Assembly: GCF_030272615.1 (NCBI RefSeq)
Contig: NC_081406.1
Location: forward strand, 232,118,396-232,182,395
Reading direction: 5' to 3'
Source: Cryptomeria japonica
Taxonomy: Eukaryota > Streptophyta > Pinopsida > Cupressales > Cupressaceae
DNA length: 64,000 bases
Shown: positions 10,933 to 22,871 of the stretch, piece after piece
Position numbering within the stretch: position 1 is the stretch's first letter
How the letters are laid out: every line of letters starts with the position of its first letter
Translations under genes and position numbers: made by a program
The notes under the pieces: model-generated
Told to the model about the DNA's origin: nothing
Seen by the model: only the letters and a program-made list of their open reading frames with translations
Databases searched by the model: none

Positions 10933-13900
10933 ATGAGCCAGGCGATGAGTGGTACTGGAGGTTCCAAGCCCAAGCCCAAGCCCAAGGCCACGACAAGTGG
11001 AGCAAGAGGACCTGGAGGTTCCAAGGCCAGTGCCACTGAGGAAACGATGGTTAAGAAATACAAAGATGAATTTGTAGATTTGATGCCAGGGACTTTCGTT
11101 GCTTTGAATACAAATCATTTGGCATGGAGAGATTTATGGAGCCAATGCAAAAACCCTACCACGCTTAATATGACTGGTTCTGCTCTATTTCATTATTTCT
11201 GGAAAAATAGGGTTAAGGGTGTCCCAATGTCAAACCCTTGGGATTTAAATATGGCAAAGTTAATTATGTCAAATGTGTATGTTGATGTGGATTTGATCAA
11301 AGAGTTGGCCAAACACTATTGCCCAGTATCTAGGGTAATAAGAAGAAAGAACCAGTCTACCCTAGTTTCAATTAACAGAGCTAGCTTTGTTGAAGCTTTC
11401 CAAATTACTGGTGTTGCATGTACAGATATAGATTTGGAGCGGATTGCAGAGGATTATGACAAATACAAAGGTGTTATCAAGAAGCATGCAATGCCCAGAT
11501 ACATGCCTAGGGTGAATAAGAAGCTGGTTATAATTCCAAAGAGTATCAAACCACCATTTGACATCACACCTTTCCACCATTATATGCATTGTACAATCTA
11601 TGGATTATGCAGAGTGTTGGGTTTTGATGGAGATTCAACAGTGTCAGTTGAATTACTGATGATGGCTATGAACATTCAACACCCAGATGTTAACAAAGAT
11701 TATGATTATGTGGGCTATGTGGTTGAACACATTCATAATGCTCTAGTTGAAATTCAGAGTGGTGCACCCAGCCCTACATTCAAGCATTATTCATTGCTGA
11801 TGCATTTAATATTGCTCTATAATGTTGAGTTCGTGGATAAAGAATTAGAGATTTTCAAAGAAGAATTGGGTGTCTTAATGCCAATACAAAGATGGACCCA
11901 GGTTTGGGACAGTAGTTCTCCCCATTCTTCTTTCCTTCTCTTTGAAAATTGGATTGTTTCGCCAATTATGGAAATGCTAGGAATAAATAGGGAACGATTG
12001 TCAATTAATGTTAGGAGAGTTTTGTTACTTACCAATATGTTCCAAACTGACCTATTTCACATAACTGGGGGGACTTTTATTTTTTTGATAACTTTACTGT
12101 GATGAGAGTCTATCAGTGTCCTCAGCCTCCCCATATTTTACCAAAATTTGTTCCAATTAGGATTGCTTTTATGGAGTTTATCTAGCAATTGACCCTAGTT
12201 GAAAAAGAATACCTTGATAAACATGGGAAGGGTTCTTTTCTTCCTAGGCTTTGGGTTGCATCTGATTTTACCATTGGTAGGAGTTCCTTTGATGAAGTAA
12301 ACAATTTCCTTAAATAGTATAGGTTGGTTAATGTTGTGTCTAGATTCTGTGATCCGAAACAATTTATTAAAGTTGCAATGCCAAAAATGACACCTTGGGC
12401 CACAATAAATGACCATGAACCATTGGATGATGAAGATGTGGTTAGAAATTTGCTGAGAAAAGATGAAGTACAAGAAAGGAGAAGAAAATGGAAAAATTTG
12501 ACGAGAGTTGAAGCAGAATTGTTGGCTACTGACCCTAGTTTCTCAGGTTTTTGCCCTGATAGCTCGGACCTGGAGAGGATTAACAAAATGTTGAGTTTAT
12601 ATGAAACTCTGATGACAAATGCCTCAAATTCCAGAAGTGACTGCTCAGCAGCAAGACCCCCAAGATGGACATTCTTCACATGGCAAGAGGCCACTTAGTG
12701 TGTATGTTGATGATGTAGAGAGTGGGGATGAAGTTCAATCTACCCGAGTGCCAACTGCAAAGAAACCAAAAACCATTGAGGTCAGTACAATTGTGAGGAG
12801 AGACCCTGCTAGAGCAATTGTTACAGAACAAGGACACTACTTTCATCAAATAAGGACACATCTCAGAGAAGCAGGGCAGAATGAAGAAGAGGGAGAAACA
12901 AATGAAGCCCTTGCTCAAGGCTTTGAAGAGTGTGTGATGTTGTCAAATGAGTTCATGAAAGATGATGACTTTATTAAGTCAAATGAATTTAAAAGTTTTT
13001 TGACAAGGTTGAAACAAAATTTGATCATAGAGGAAGCAAATGAAGAAAAGAAAGAGGAGATCATCAAGGCACTGCAAGAATATGATCCTGACAGGGAGGA
13101 AATATATGTGGAACAGGAAAGACAATTGATAAAGAGTATTGGTATGATTATGATGCCTGACTGGGATATCCAGTCTATTTTTATTATTGATCGGATTAGG
13201 AAGCAAGAGGACCCAATGTTTAGAACTGAATTTGAAATTGGAGATGTAATAAGAGGATCAGGATTTAATCCTAAGTCAAAGACACTTGTTGCTTCGTCTT
13301 TGGCCCCTTCCACTCAAAAGCCCCACCTTCTAATTATCCAAGTAGAAAAGAAAGTTGATAGAATGATCTGGAACTTGCAGAACACAACTGACACAGAGAT
13401 TGCCTCATTTTTTACTCAAGTTTCTTTCATGAATTTATCAAAAATAGAGGATTTGTTAAGAAGATACACAGAAACATATACCCAATTGATTGCATTGTCT
13501 AAAAAATATGAAGAGACACTGATGAAGAAGGGCACTCTAGAGGAATAGTTAGTGGAGTTGAAAGAAAAAATTGCAAATGAACCCCCTCCAATACAGATTA
13601 CATAACAAGTACAAGAAATACCAGCTGATGTGACAGCAAAAATGGAGGAATACATAGGGAAAATTGAAAAGCTTCAAAAGGAACAAAATGTCAAGGCTAT
13701 CTCTGTTGTGTCAGGAATTCTAAAACATGGGATTAGTGTATTAAAAGACAAATTGATTGTTGTGCATGATTTGCACATTTCTTTGAAAGAGGCAAGCAAA
13801 ACATCCTCTGAGACTGTCGCTTTTCTTGGACCTTTGTTCAATGTTTGGTCAGGAAGAAGCAGATTAATGGATAAGCTAGATACTAAAATGATGTATAGTG

Positions 13901-14388
13901 ATGAGTTACCTCCCAAGATCAGTGACACTAAAGACATGGTGGAGGTAATGAATGCAGCTTATGCATTTTTCACAGGGAAGGATGTGCTTATAAATGAAAA
14001 ATTGTAGACATTTGGGGAAGGTTATAATAAATTGGTGCTTTCAATTTATGGTAGTAATGGAGATTTGAAATCATTATCTGATTGGACCAGCGAATTTGAT
14101 TTGATTCTGGAGCAAGAAGAAATAATCAAGCATGTAAATGAACAGGTTGATGCCGATTTCCTTAACGGTCTGCTTGATTCACTGTTCAAGGTTGAGGTTG
14201 ACCATGCAAAGTTTATTGTTGAGTCTAGGGCAGTTACAAATGCCAAATGGACAGATTCAGTTGCAAAGTTGGAAGAGGTAAAGGCATTCAGTTGGCCAAC
14301 AGATAAAGAGGTGGACAAGTGGCAAGCCATGCTAAAGCCAAAGAAGAAATCTCAGGTTGAGGTTGCTACCCAAGATTCCTCACAGTAA
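10933..14388 (+). pseudogene. ORF A: about 1,150-codon protein of unknown function, retroelement-associated
   Basis: The start is the first ATG after a strong acceptor. Residues 1-40 are low-complexity and basic (KPKPKPK repeat). A globular region of about 350 residues follows (PFDITPFHHYMHCTIYGLCRVLGF; FKHYSLLMHLILLYN). Next comes an acidic, Glu/Lys-rich middle (near 12880-13110), then C-terminal helices and coiled coil (YIGKIEKLQKEQNV near 13650). There is no membrane segment, zinc knuckle or polymerase motif. The main frame runs 10933 to about 12090. The reading shifts to another frame until about 12610 (TAGs at 12183 and 12315), then returns to the first frame through to 14388, with stops at 13546, 13603 and 14005. 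The fold order matches ORF B and ORF C. The globular part vaguely recalls the plant Transposase_32 domain of unknown function, but I am not sure of that assignment. Confidence 0.6.
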
Positions 14389-15263
14389 TCCTAAGCTTGT
14401 TGAATCCTCAGGTTGAGTTTGCCACTTTTATTGATCAATGATGTTGAACTTGAAAACTCTTATATAGTTATAATAGCTCAACTGTTCAAGAATTTGATAA
14501 GTGCATAGTTGAATCGCATTGTGAATTTACTTTCTGATATCATTATGAATATAATATCAATATCGTTTGTAGTTTGAGCAATGCGATCTTCACATAATTG
14601 TCTTTGTGTTGAATTTATGTTTTCACTGTGAATTGAATGGTCAAGGGTTTTTCAGTTTACATATGAATCTGGGTTGTGTAACTGTATGTAATGACATTAT
14701 TCATAATTTCATTCCTATTTATCTGCAAATGAATCTTATTGAAGTTTATTATCAGGTTGTCTTGAATTGTAAGTGACTCTATGCCCTAAGATAAGGCATT
14801 GGTCTGTTGTCTTGATGTTTTACTAATTATGTTGTATAATTGTATTCCTATCTAATAATCTATTGTGGTGTTTAATACTTTCATTCTTAATACTCTTATG
14901 ATTTTATATGCTATTGATGCTTATGTAATATATATGGAGGTGTTCTATGGCTGTCTATAATCCGCCCACCAATTACAATGAGGTGAATCCTTAATTATTT
15001 AATATGATTTTAGACTAACATAAATTTTGCATTCCTAGGCATAATAGGATTAGGAAGCATCAAATGAAAAATTACATACACCATAACAATGTAACAAATG
15101 AAAAAAGTTAAATCTCATGATTCTGATCATTTGAAAGAGAGAATTATACACAAAATAAATTTATGTATAACTCCTTCAAGAACCTGCACAGACAAAGCTT
15201 GACACTAAATGCTTTTCATTTGCTCTGTAAATGACTATATAGTATACAACTTGCTCCCTTCAC
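14389..15263. other. 3' flank of ORF A, no gene
   Basis: AT-rich sequence with no ORF of note. Its first 450 bases look like a 3' untranslated region. I see no polypurine tract or LTR start, so the right end of the ORF A element is not defined. Confidence 0.35.
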
Positions 15264-15854
15264 CTAGAGTCTAGAATCACTACTGGAACCAGAAAAAGAA
15301 CCCCAATGACTATACAACTTGCAAAACTGCTTGAGCCATGCCATTATCACCTTGATGCCTTCATTTCGGATGGAATGTGAGATGTTACGTTCTGTCCAAG
15401 TCCAACAGATCGTTTCCAAATAGAGGAGGAAGCCTTCATGCCCAAGAACAGAGAAAATGGAAAGAGGAACTTGAGCCTTCATGCCCACGATCAGGGAAAG
15501 TGGAAACAGGAGCTTTAGGGTAAATGTAATCTGTTGAGGGGGGGTTGCAGCTTCCATGTCATCACAAAGATGACTGGTTGCCACTCCCCACCCAAACAAA
15601 TCCTTCTTGCATTCCTCTGCGAGCTCCTTCTTCAAACCCCTTGCCATCCTATGGCAGAGTTGAAGCAAAGGATGTGCCATGCTTGGCCCTTCTTGACAAA
15701 AAAGGCTTTCACACCCCCTTTGGCAATCCTTCTCACTTTCACAACCCCTCTGACAATAAACAAACTCACACAGAAGAAAACAATAAAACACCCATCTGGT
15801 ATCACAGAGCACACAACAAGTACAACTCCATGCACGATCCTGCTCAAACATCAT
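15264..15854 (-). CDS. hypothetical 196-residue ORF with upstream TATA
   Basis: An uninterrupted ORF unlike its AT-rich surroundings in base composition. The N-terminus is Cys-rich with a duplicated QRGCES motif. The middle is charged (RGLKKELAEECKKDLFGWG) and the C-terminus is hydrophobic and aromatic (CWTWTERNISHSIRNEG). A DNA-level internal duplication of about 44 bp (CCTTCATGCCCA.. at about 15435 and 15478) codes for the LFPLSLIVG and VPLSIFSVLG segments. A TATAAATA box lies 84 bases upstream of the ATG. I do not recognise the family. It could be a chance ORF in a degraded gene or a small real gene. Confidence 0.3.
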   Translation of the reverse strand: MMFEQDRAWSCTCCVLCDTRWVFYCFLLCEFVYCQRGCESEKDCQRGCESLFCQEGPSMAHPLLQLCHRMARGLKKELAEECKKDLFGWGVATSHLCDDMEAATPPQQITFTLKLLFPLSLIVGMKAQVPLSIFSVLGHEGFLLYLETICWTWTERNISHSIRNEGIKVIMAWLKQFCKLYSHWGSFSGSSSDSRL

Positions 15855-15937
15855 CTTCCTTTCTGAGGAAAAAAACCACTCTCAGAAAATGAATAAGGTT
15901 TATTTTCTCTTCTACTAATTAAGTCACCACTCCATTG

Positions 15938-15945
15938 TATTTATA
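15938..15945 (-). promoter_or_regulatory. TATA box on the minus strand
   Basis: TATAAATA read on the minus strand, 84 bases upstream of the ATG at 15854. The spacing is suitable for a short 5'UTR. Confidence 0.4.
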
Positions 15946-16320
15946 ACATTTTCACACTTCATTTGGTGATGCTCATTTTGCATTCACGTGAAAAATTATC
16001 ATTTTGGTGGTTTTCAACATGATTGTAGACTCTAGATTCCTAGAAGTCATCATCATGCCTATCAAATCCACTGCATCCTGCTAAGGCTCATCTATTGTGA
16101 ACAATTTTGTTCTGATTTTATTCCTCCTTGATTGGACAAATTCTGCTTCAAAATCCCTGACAACAAGCAACCTGAGCTCTTATTTCTCAAAGAAATCTAT
16201 GATCTCCCATCTCTAACTCAGAAGCTATCAAATCCTTTTATGCCTCTGAAATCGTCGTCCTCGCTTATCTAATCAACCTTGACTCAAGAGAAACCTTCAA
16301 ACTAGTCTCTCAGGAACGAG
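15946..16320. other. unassigned spacer
   Basis: No ORF, repeat or motif recognised. Confidence 0.3.
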
Positions 16321-16850
16321 TCAGCATCCAAGCCTTAAAAATTTTAGGTTGCAAGCTAGCGACCAGATAGTTTGTGGCTAAGTTTTATGGTTATCGCCAG
16401 CTCGTGAGGTAAAAAGTCTGAAGACGTGATCAAGCCGTGAGTTGGCGATAAGCTAGTTTGGGTTTACATCGCGAGGTCTCTAGCTTTTTGGGTGCTAGCG
16501 TTTTATGTTACCGAGATGGAGATTGTTAGTGAAATTGCTTTGGTCATGAGGTCTCGAGTTGGTCTGAGATAAATAGTTTTATGTTGGTGAGTACGCAACA
16601 AGGGTTAAAGTTACCAGTATCTCCAAGTCGCTACGGTGACGAGGACTCAACATTTGTGGTCGAGAATTGGCGAGTGCCAGTTCAGTTTCCCTCAGTCACT
16701 AGATCTCGAGGTTAAGAAGGCTTAGCATTTTCAGCTTGCGAGTTGGAGATAGAGAGAGTCAAAGGGCTTGTCGCTAGGTTGCAAGATTTTCTAATGGGCA
16801 GTCTTCCAGGCAGAGAGTTGACGACTGTGTGCCACGTGTTTTAATTACTT
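16320..16850 (+). other. second GCGA/CGAG-rich block
   Basis: Non-coding sequence with the same vocabulary as 9.2-10.9 kb (GCGAGTTGG, CGATAAGC, TCGCTAGG, CTCGAGG, GTTGCAAG). No long alignable stretch to that block was seen by eye. It may be the matching end of the ORF A element or a related element. Confidence 0.35.
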
Positions 16851-16865
16851 AAAGTTAATATCTTA

Positions 16866-17083
16866 AAATCGCCAATATTTTTTTTTATGGTTTGAAAATA
16901 GCTTGAAATCACCAATATTTTATTTTTATGGTTTGAAAATAGCTTGAAATCTCCAATATTTTATTTTTATGGTTTGAAAATAGCTTGAAATCACCAATAT
17001 TTTATTTTTATGGTTTGAAAATAGCATGAAATCGCCAATATTTTATTTTTATGGTTTGAAAATAGGTTGAAATCGCCAATGCA
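16866..17083. repeat. 41-bp minisatellite, five copies plus partial
   Basis: Units start at 16866, 16906, 16947, 16988, 17029 and 17070 (partial). Each begins AAATCGCCAATATTTT and ends ATGGTTTGAAAATAGCTTG. The downstream flank carries further AATTCGCCA motifs (17198, 17240), the same word seen in the 5' flank of the hAT element. Confidence 0.92.
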
Positions 17084-18125
17084 AATATTTTTCTAGTTTT
17101 AAAAACATTACCATTCACCCATGCAATTATTTTTTGGGTTTTAAAAACAATACAATTTGCCTAGATTTTTCACAAACTTTGAGCAATCACGGCTAATTCG
17201 CCAATGGAGATTATTATTTTTCTCTGTAAACCACAAAAATTCGCCAGTAAAATTTAAAATTTTCCTCGGAATTATACAACTTTCGCCAGGTTTTTACACC
17301 TTGTCCAAGGGGGGCTTTCTTAAAGTTTTCCCTGATTTCATGGTCAATGATGGTCACCAATTAGGAGAACCAAACCATTTTGTGGATGGTGTTCAGTCAA
17401 ATAGGTCTAATAGCCCTATTGGGTCTCTTAGTGTAGTATTGGTTGGGATATATGCAAGTTGGTCTGGTACCGGAAACTGAGATATTGTTGATAACTCTCA
17501 AAAGGGTATTTGAAAAATATAATTTGTTTTCCTAGATCCTTCGGGTGTCAAAAATTATCACCCAATTCCTTCAAATGGAGGCCTAATTGCAACCGGTTCT
17601 GTTTTTGGGCAAGTGAGTCAAAATTGGTTTTCGGTGGTTCTAAACCATGAAATCTTGTTTCATTTATGTTAAGGTGTTGTGAGAACACCTCTCCAAGGGT
17701 TGTTGTATTGAATTGGTCATGTGGGCCTTTCAAACCCCTAAAGCCTAGTAGTAGCCCACTCATGTATGCAAGGGTGTGTGTAGTCACACAAGACTTGAGA
17801 AGTGTTAGTTGTTTGTAAGTGGACATATTGGAGCCTTTGAGTCTCCCATGGTATTGTTTAGTGTCATTGAACCATTGCTTGACTTGGTGTTGTGTAAGGA
17901 CCCTTTGGTAGTAGGGATTTGGTTGAGTTTGTGAGCCTTAGAGGTTGGTTGGTTCAAGGTTATCCTTCCAGTCTATTGCCTCCTCATCACTATGTTTGTA
18001 AGAGATTAGCTACATGATTAGTTATGCATGGGTACCTATGTTGTTGGGATCCATATTGCATTTTCATATTAGTCTTGCATCATTTGCATAGTAGTTTCAC
18101 TCTCTAAGTTGCACTTAAGGGGGGG
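17084..18125 (+). other. 3' internal remnant of a copia-like element, non-coding
   Basis: No coding frame recognised. The last bases (about 18115-18125, AAGGGGGGG) form a polypurine tract directly before an LTR start. The preceding sequence is therefore the 3' untranslated end of an LTR element whose 5' part is missing or unrecognisable. Confidence 0.4.
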
Positions 18126-18679
18126 TGTTGGTGTGAATATGATTTTATCCTAACTAGTACTTAGTTGGAATCTATAAATGTATTAAATTTACATAGGCAT
18201 ACGTGGCAGTTAGTTGTCATTAAATGTCATTTGCACGTTAAAATTACTTAGGCTTAGTTGGTATAAGCTAGTTATCATAAAGTTGCTTTATGTAACTTGC
18301 CAAATGTTTAACATTGTTCATAGGATCATGTTAATTATCCTAGGTGGCATTCTAGAAGATGAGTCATGTCTCCTTATTTAATATTTGCTTTAGGCATTCA
18401 TTATTATGTAACATGCATTTAATGTTTGCAGCAAGGTAGTTGTCACATCACATAAGATTAAGACACATGCCCACATCTTGTGTACTCCTGCCTCATGTTC
18501 TTGTCTATATAAGCAACGCTCATTTGTACATTGTAACATATTAATTGAATCATTTTCATCATTTCAATCGCATGTTCATGCAAGCTCATGTTTCACATGT
18601 TCTCTTGTGGCGGGCATGTTTCTTGGTTGATCCTTTGAAGGATGTGCAACTTCATTATGGGTTATTTATTATTCCAACA
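18126..18679 (+). repeat. LTR, copia-like, with TGTTGG/CCAACA ends
   Basis: A 554-bp LTR beginning TGTTGGTG right after a polypurine tract and ending ATTCCAACA. A TATATAA box lies at 18506-18512, about 175 bp before the end, followed by AGCAACGCTCATTTG. No partner LTR is present in the window, so this is the 3' LTR of a truncated element. Confidence 0.8.
18506..18512 (+). promoter_or_regulatory. LTR TATA box
   Basis: TATATAA within the LTR, in the usual position for a copia-type U3/R boundary. Confidence 0.6.
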
Positions 18680-18692
18680 AATAATAACTAGA

Positions 18693-18990
18693 CACAGAGG
18701 CTTCATTGGCTAGGCAATATTATATCACGTGCATTCATATTGGGGGGTTTAATTTCTCAAAAATTGAAAACAATATATTGCCTATTTGGTGAATATAGGG
18801 GGGTTTTTAATCCGAACTATGGAAAAATACAAAATCTGGTGAAAATAGGGGGGTTTTTAATTCAGGATGTGTATTAGGAGGGGGTGACAAAAAAGGAGTT
18901 CAGGGCAATATTTTTTGAAAATAAGGGGATTCTTTGGTATGCGATGAATGCATGTGATATAACCCAAGTTCACTATGTAAAGCCCCTGTG
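18693..18990. mobile_element. hAT-type MITE, copy 1 (298 bp)
   Basis: It begins CACAGAGGCTT and ends AAGCCCCTGTG, so the termini are inverted (CACAGRGGCTT). A second inverted match lies inside (TATATCACRTGCATTC against its complement). It is flanked by a perfect 8-bp target duplication TAACTAGA (18685-18692 and 18991-18998), the hallmark length for hAT transposition. It has no coding capacity. A second copy in opposite orientation lies at 48856-49210. Confidence 0.92.
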
Positions 18991-18998
18991 TAACTAGA

Positions 18999-21240
18999 TT
19001 GATGTTATAATGGTGTTTTCATAATAATCATTTGATTAATTATTTAATGTTGATCACGGTGGAAATTTGATGATTTTATGATGATTTTTGTGACCTTTTG
19101 GTTATCCATCTCCATGCACATACCCATAATAGACACATTAACATGAATTATAAAAAAATATATTTATATTGTATTTTATTTAAAGTTAATCTCTCAAGAT
19201 ATGTTCCACAATAGGTGATACTTTCAATTTTTATCGTAGGATTTTCTCCCTGACATCCATTAAGGAACAAGTAAGTCATGACCAACTAGTTGCAACACCA
19301 TTTACTACTCATGCACCATTATTACATATTTTCCTAATGATCATATATTACATATTAAATCTTTGTCTAGGTGGACCACATATTTGATACATCTACATAT
19401 ATAAGTAGTTATGGGATGAGAATAAACTAATACCTCTCTCATGAGTCTCGATCCCTCTCTATTTTTAGCTTTATTTTCCTTCCACTGATAATTATCTCTA
19501 GTTCATATGTTTTTCAAAATTTACTGTTCAATATGTTTTATTTGTTTGTCACACAATGCATTTAAGACACATTAACGTACATAGTTTTTGTGCTTACATG
19601 CTCACTTATGATTACATTTACTTTTCTTGTCTCTGGTTCCTTACATCCATTGGATGTAATTAATTGAATAAACATTTTTTTTGTCTAACACTCTTATGTT
19701 GATATTATAGATAATTACAAGTGCCTTTACAAAGACTCATTACCATGCCTAGATGAAAATTAACCACATGGTACCCAAAGGGCCATACTCTATTATCACC
19801 ACATTATGTGATTTATTATATTTTACCACTTCCAAATATATATAAAAAACTAATCATACTCTCTCCTCTCCCATCTCTCTTGTTTTTATAAATAGTAAAA
19901 TCAACTTGCAAGTGTGTTAATGTTTACTTGTGTGATAGAAGCTACTCAGTGCATAACTTGTCTCCATTATACATACATTCCCATGCGGCACACATGTTAT
20001 GAAGGAACACATGAAGAGATCAAGATGTGTTCATTACTTCACATGGACCTCGTAACATTTTAAGTTTGAATATACTTTTTATACATAGCTGAGTGCTCGT
20101 ATAATTAAAATACATGTGCATTTTAATACCCAAATGCACCTCAAAGTAGGAGAAAAATCTAAGGGTGAAATATGCATACTATTATCAATTCCCATTTAGT
20201 TTTTGACCCCTCTTGATGGAATATTTTGGTACAGTTACACATCAACAAATGGAACACTCTTGTGCAAAGTTGAGGTCACTTGTCAATCTTTTATCCATTC
20301 CAATTTACACGTATTTCCATATGTTCAGTCTTATCACACCCTTTTTCACTTATTCCTACACATGCACTGGCTACTATTCATATATTAAACATATCATTGC
20401 ATTTACATTAATATCATTGCATTTACATTAATGCCTTCTCCTCACATTGGTATTTGTGTCTCTTTCTAAGATCAATCCCATGATGCACAAGTTCAATCAA
20501 GATTGCACCATGTGCAAATGGCCCCTGATATTCAAAAATTCAAATTCAAATTTGACTAACTCTTACCTTTTCACTTTCTATTGTACAAGCCAACTTGATA
20601 CATGTTAGTGCGGTTTATTGCTACGTCTTGGTATTTTAAAACATTCAGTTGTGCATTTAAACATATAATAAGAATGCAATATGAAGTATTATAAGGAGAA
20701 ACATTCTAGGAATACTTCAATTTGGACCACTAGAAGGAACCATGATCTACATCAAAATCATCTAGATATCTAAATGTGACAATGGTGTCTTCAATATTTA
20801 TTCAAGATTATAATATTGGCCTAATTGAAGGTATTGACCTAAGAGACCATGATCCTTATGATTAAGCATTTTACTCAAGATATTTTTCAATATGGTTGAT
20901 CCAAATACACATAAAGAAACACAACATAGTTTCTAACAATCCACAATTGACTAGATCAATCCCATGTATTACAGAATAGTTCCCCACTAGAACGTTTCCA
21001 CAAACTTCAAGACTAATCCACATAAAATGCAGTTTCAACCTAAATAGAGTAATGTGATTGTTATAATCTACAAACAGTGATCATCTGAACACACTTAGGC
21101 CAATAAAATTTTGTTAAATATCTCTTTAAATTTTTAAATACTTCTGTAATAAACATAAGAAAATAAAAAAATATAGGTTAGAAATCTGAAACTTGTGAGA
21201 AGCAACTCTGGGCGAGTGATTGCGTAGCACCACCCTCGAG
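18999..21240. other. AT-rich intergenic sequence, no gene
   Basis: No coding frame, LTR or inverted-repeat element recognised in 2.2 kb. A short 20-bp direct duplication (TATCATTGCATTTACATTAA) occurs at about 20390-20432. Confidence 0.4.
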
Positions 21241-21258
21241 CTGTGAAGAAATCCTGCA

Positions 21259-21266
21259 ACACGTGG
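21259..21266 (+). promoter_or_regulatory. ABRE/G-box ACACGTGG
   Basis: ACACGTGG is the classical abscisic-acid response element bound by bZIP factors of the ABI5/ABF type. It lies about 141 bp upstream of the TATA box of the LEA gene, where ABREs of seed LEA genes are normally found. The site is seen directly; the regulation is inference. Confidence 0.6.
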
Positions 21267-21406
21267 AGAGTAATGGCATATGCTTATGTCTGGCAGGAGC
21301 TTATCCGGACACACTGTAACCCTTCAACGTTTATTTCTCTCATCTTCCCTAAATGCAGGAACGACGCCTATCTTTCTAACACGGCACATCTCTGCTCCGC
21401 AGCCCT

Positions 21407-21414
21407 ATTTATAC
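21407..21414 (+). promoter_or_regulatory. TATA box of the LEA gene
   Basis: TATTTATA, 163 bp before the ATG at 21577. The implied start site is near 21440 and the 5'UTR about 135 nt. Confidence 0.55.
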
Positions 21415-21576
21415 CCAATTCTCTGTAAACCCTGAGCACGAAAGAGAACCTTAAAAAATACCGATCACACTGAACATCTGTAACAGCAAAGTAGGTATTT
21501 TTCTAGTTTGCATTCAAAATTTCAGTCATATTTATGTCCTAACCACTGAGCATCTGTGTGCAGATAATCAAGCAAT

Positions 21577-22759
21577 ATGAATTCTGAGCAGCAGCAAGAG
21601 CAGAGGCAGGGCCTTGGTTCTGAGCAGCAACAAGAGCAGAGGCAGGGCCTTAAGGGACAAACTGGTTCTGAGCAGCAACAAGAGCTGAGGCCGGGGCTTG
21701 AGGGGCACACTGGCCCTATAACCATAGGAGAGGTAAAAATCCAATTTGTTTTCAGAAAAATCAGGCATTTTAGAGTCTACTGGTATTAATGGCTGTGCAA
21801 ATGGTGCAGGCGTTGGTAGTAGTGGGGAAGGTGAATTCAGAGAAACAGATTGACCCGGCGACTGTCAGTGCCCTGAGAAGCTTGGAGGGCAGAGCTACTG
21901 GTGTACGCGAGGGTTTGCTCGGCGGCCCGGCCTCCCAAGCACAGCATGTTCTGGAACACAGAATCGCTGGCATCCCTGATAGCCATACCCTGGGACAAAT
22001 CTTAAGCTAAGTACCTAAAATATATGTATTTTGGGAATTTTTTAAAATTCTTTCAAACATACACGAGGGATTTTCAGTGGACTTCATGAATTATTTTAGA
22101 TTCTGTCAAAATTTTCTCAAATGTTCAGCTTCTTGTATGCAACAAGAGGGACTTTCAGCGGACTTCATGAAATTTTTTAGATTATTTGCCAATATTTCCT
22201 GATTTCCTCTAATGTTCAGGTTCTTGTATGCATCAAGAGGGATCATGAAATTTTTTAGATTCTGTCAAAATTTCCTCTAATGTTCAGGTTCTTGTATGCA
22301 ACGAGAGGGATTTCAGTGGACTTCATTGAAATTTTTTTTTAGATTCTGTCAAAATTTCCTCTAATGTTGTTCTTGTCAGCAACGAGAGGGATTTTCAGTG
22401 GACTTCATTTAAATTTTTAGCGTCTGTCAAAATTTCCTCTAATTTTCAGGTTCTTGTATGCATCGAAGAGAGATTTTGAGTGGACTTGGTGAATAGAACA
22501 AGGATTACTTCACGATCATGCCTGGTTAGGGTTTTATTGATTACTTGCTAAATTAGGGTTTTATTTGAGAGTGCAGCGAGCAAAGGACATACCGGAGCTA
22601 AATAAACCAGTGAACATGAGGGATGCGCATAAGGTGTCGGAGGCGGAAATGCGAAATGAGGCAACAGGACGCATGGAGATTAACGGCATTGCCGCCACTA
22701 TACAGCGAGCCGCTGAGTGGAACGCCGAGCAGGGCCACATCAATCCTAATGTCAACTAG
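21577..22759 (+). CDS. LEA protein, seed maturation protein (SMP/D-34) family, three exons
   Basis: SMP-type LEA proteins accumulate in drying seeds and are thought to protect cell contents. Exon 1 (21577-21732, 52 codons) has three near-repeats of GSEQQQEQRQGL and ends GPITIGE, a family signature. The donor GAG|GTAAAA starts at 21733 and the acceptor GGTGCAG ends at 21809. Exon 2 (21810 to about 22006) reads ALVVVGK...DPATVSALRSLEGRATG...GGPASQAQH, an SMP repeat. Exon 3 (about 22577-22759, after GAGTGCAG) reads KPVNMRDAHKVSEAEMRNE then NGIAATIQRAAEWN, another SMP repeat, and stops at TAG. The predicted protein is about 180 residues, shorter than the usual roughly 250. The exon 2 donor is odd: the sequence is AAGCTAAGT where AAGGTAAGT is expected, and an in-frame TAA follows. 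The gene may be damaged or spliced elsewhere. Confidence 0.68.
22060..22490. repeat. intronic minisatellite, six units of about 81 bp
   Basis: It lies within the second intron of the LEA gene. The anchor GAGGGATTTTCAGTGGACTTC recurs, with changes, at about 22065, 22146, 22236, 22305, 22386 and 22468, joined by TTCTGTCAAAATTTCCTC and TTCAGGTTCTTGTATGCA. Unit three has a deletion. Confidence 0.9.
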
Positions 22760-22871
22760 TTGTTTTTGCCCCGCCTCACAAAGTTCTGGCGGAGCGATTG
22801 GGCGGCACTAGTAGAGCCCCTGTAGATACTGTGTTTAGTCTCCAATGGAAACAATCATGTGCTTTTTACTT

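Noticed and set aside
10811-11118. Overlapping minus-strand ORFs opposite the start of ORF A
   Set aside because: They are antisense shadows of the KPKPKPK repeat, with repetitive WAWAW or LGLGL translations.
1-14388. Genetic-code reassignment of TAG to glutamine
   Set aside because: TAG aligns with Gln in several places, but TAA and TGA stops and frameshifts coexist, other TAGs align with non-Gln codons, and genuine ORF ends also use TAG. Methylation decay explains the pattern.
20203-20431. Overlapping 60-70-codon ORFs
   Set aside because: Short, no motif, two frames open at once in AT-rich sequence; chance ORFs.
21522-21768. Leu- or Ser-rich minus-strand ORFs
   Set aside because: They are antisense readings of the Gln-rich repeats in LEA exon 1.
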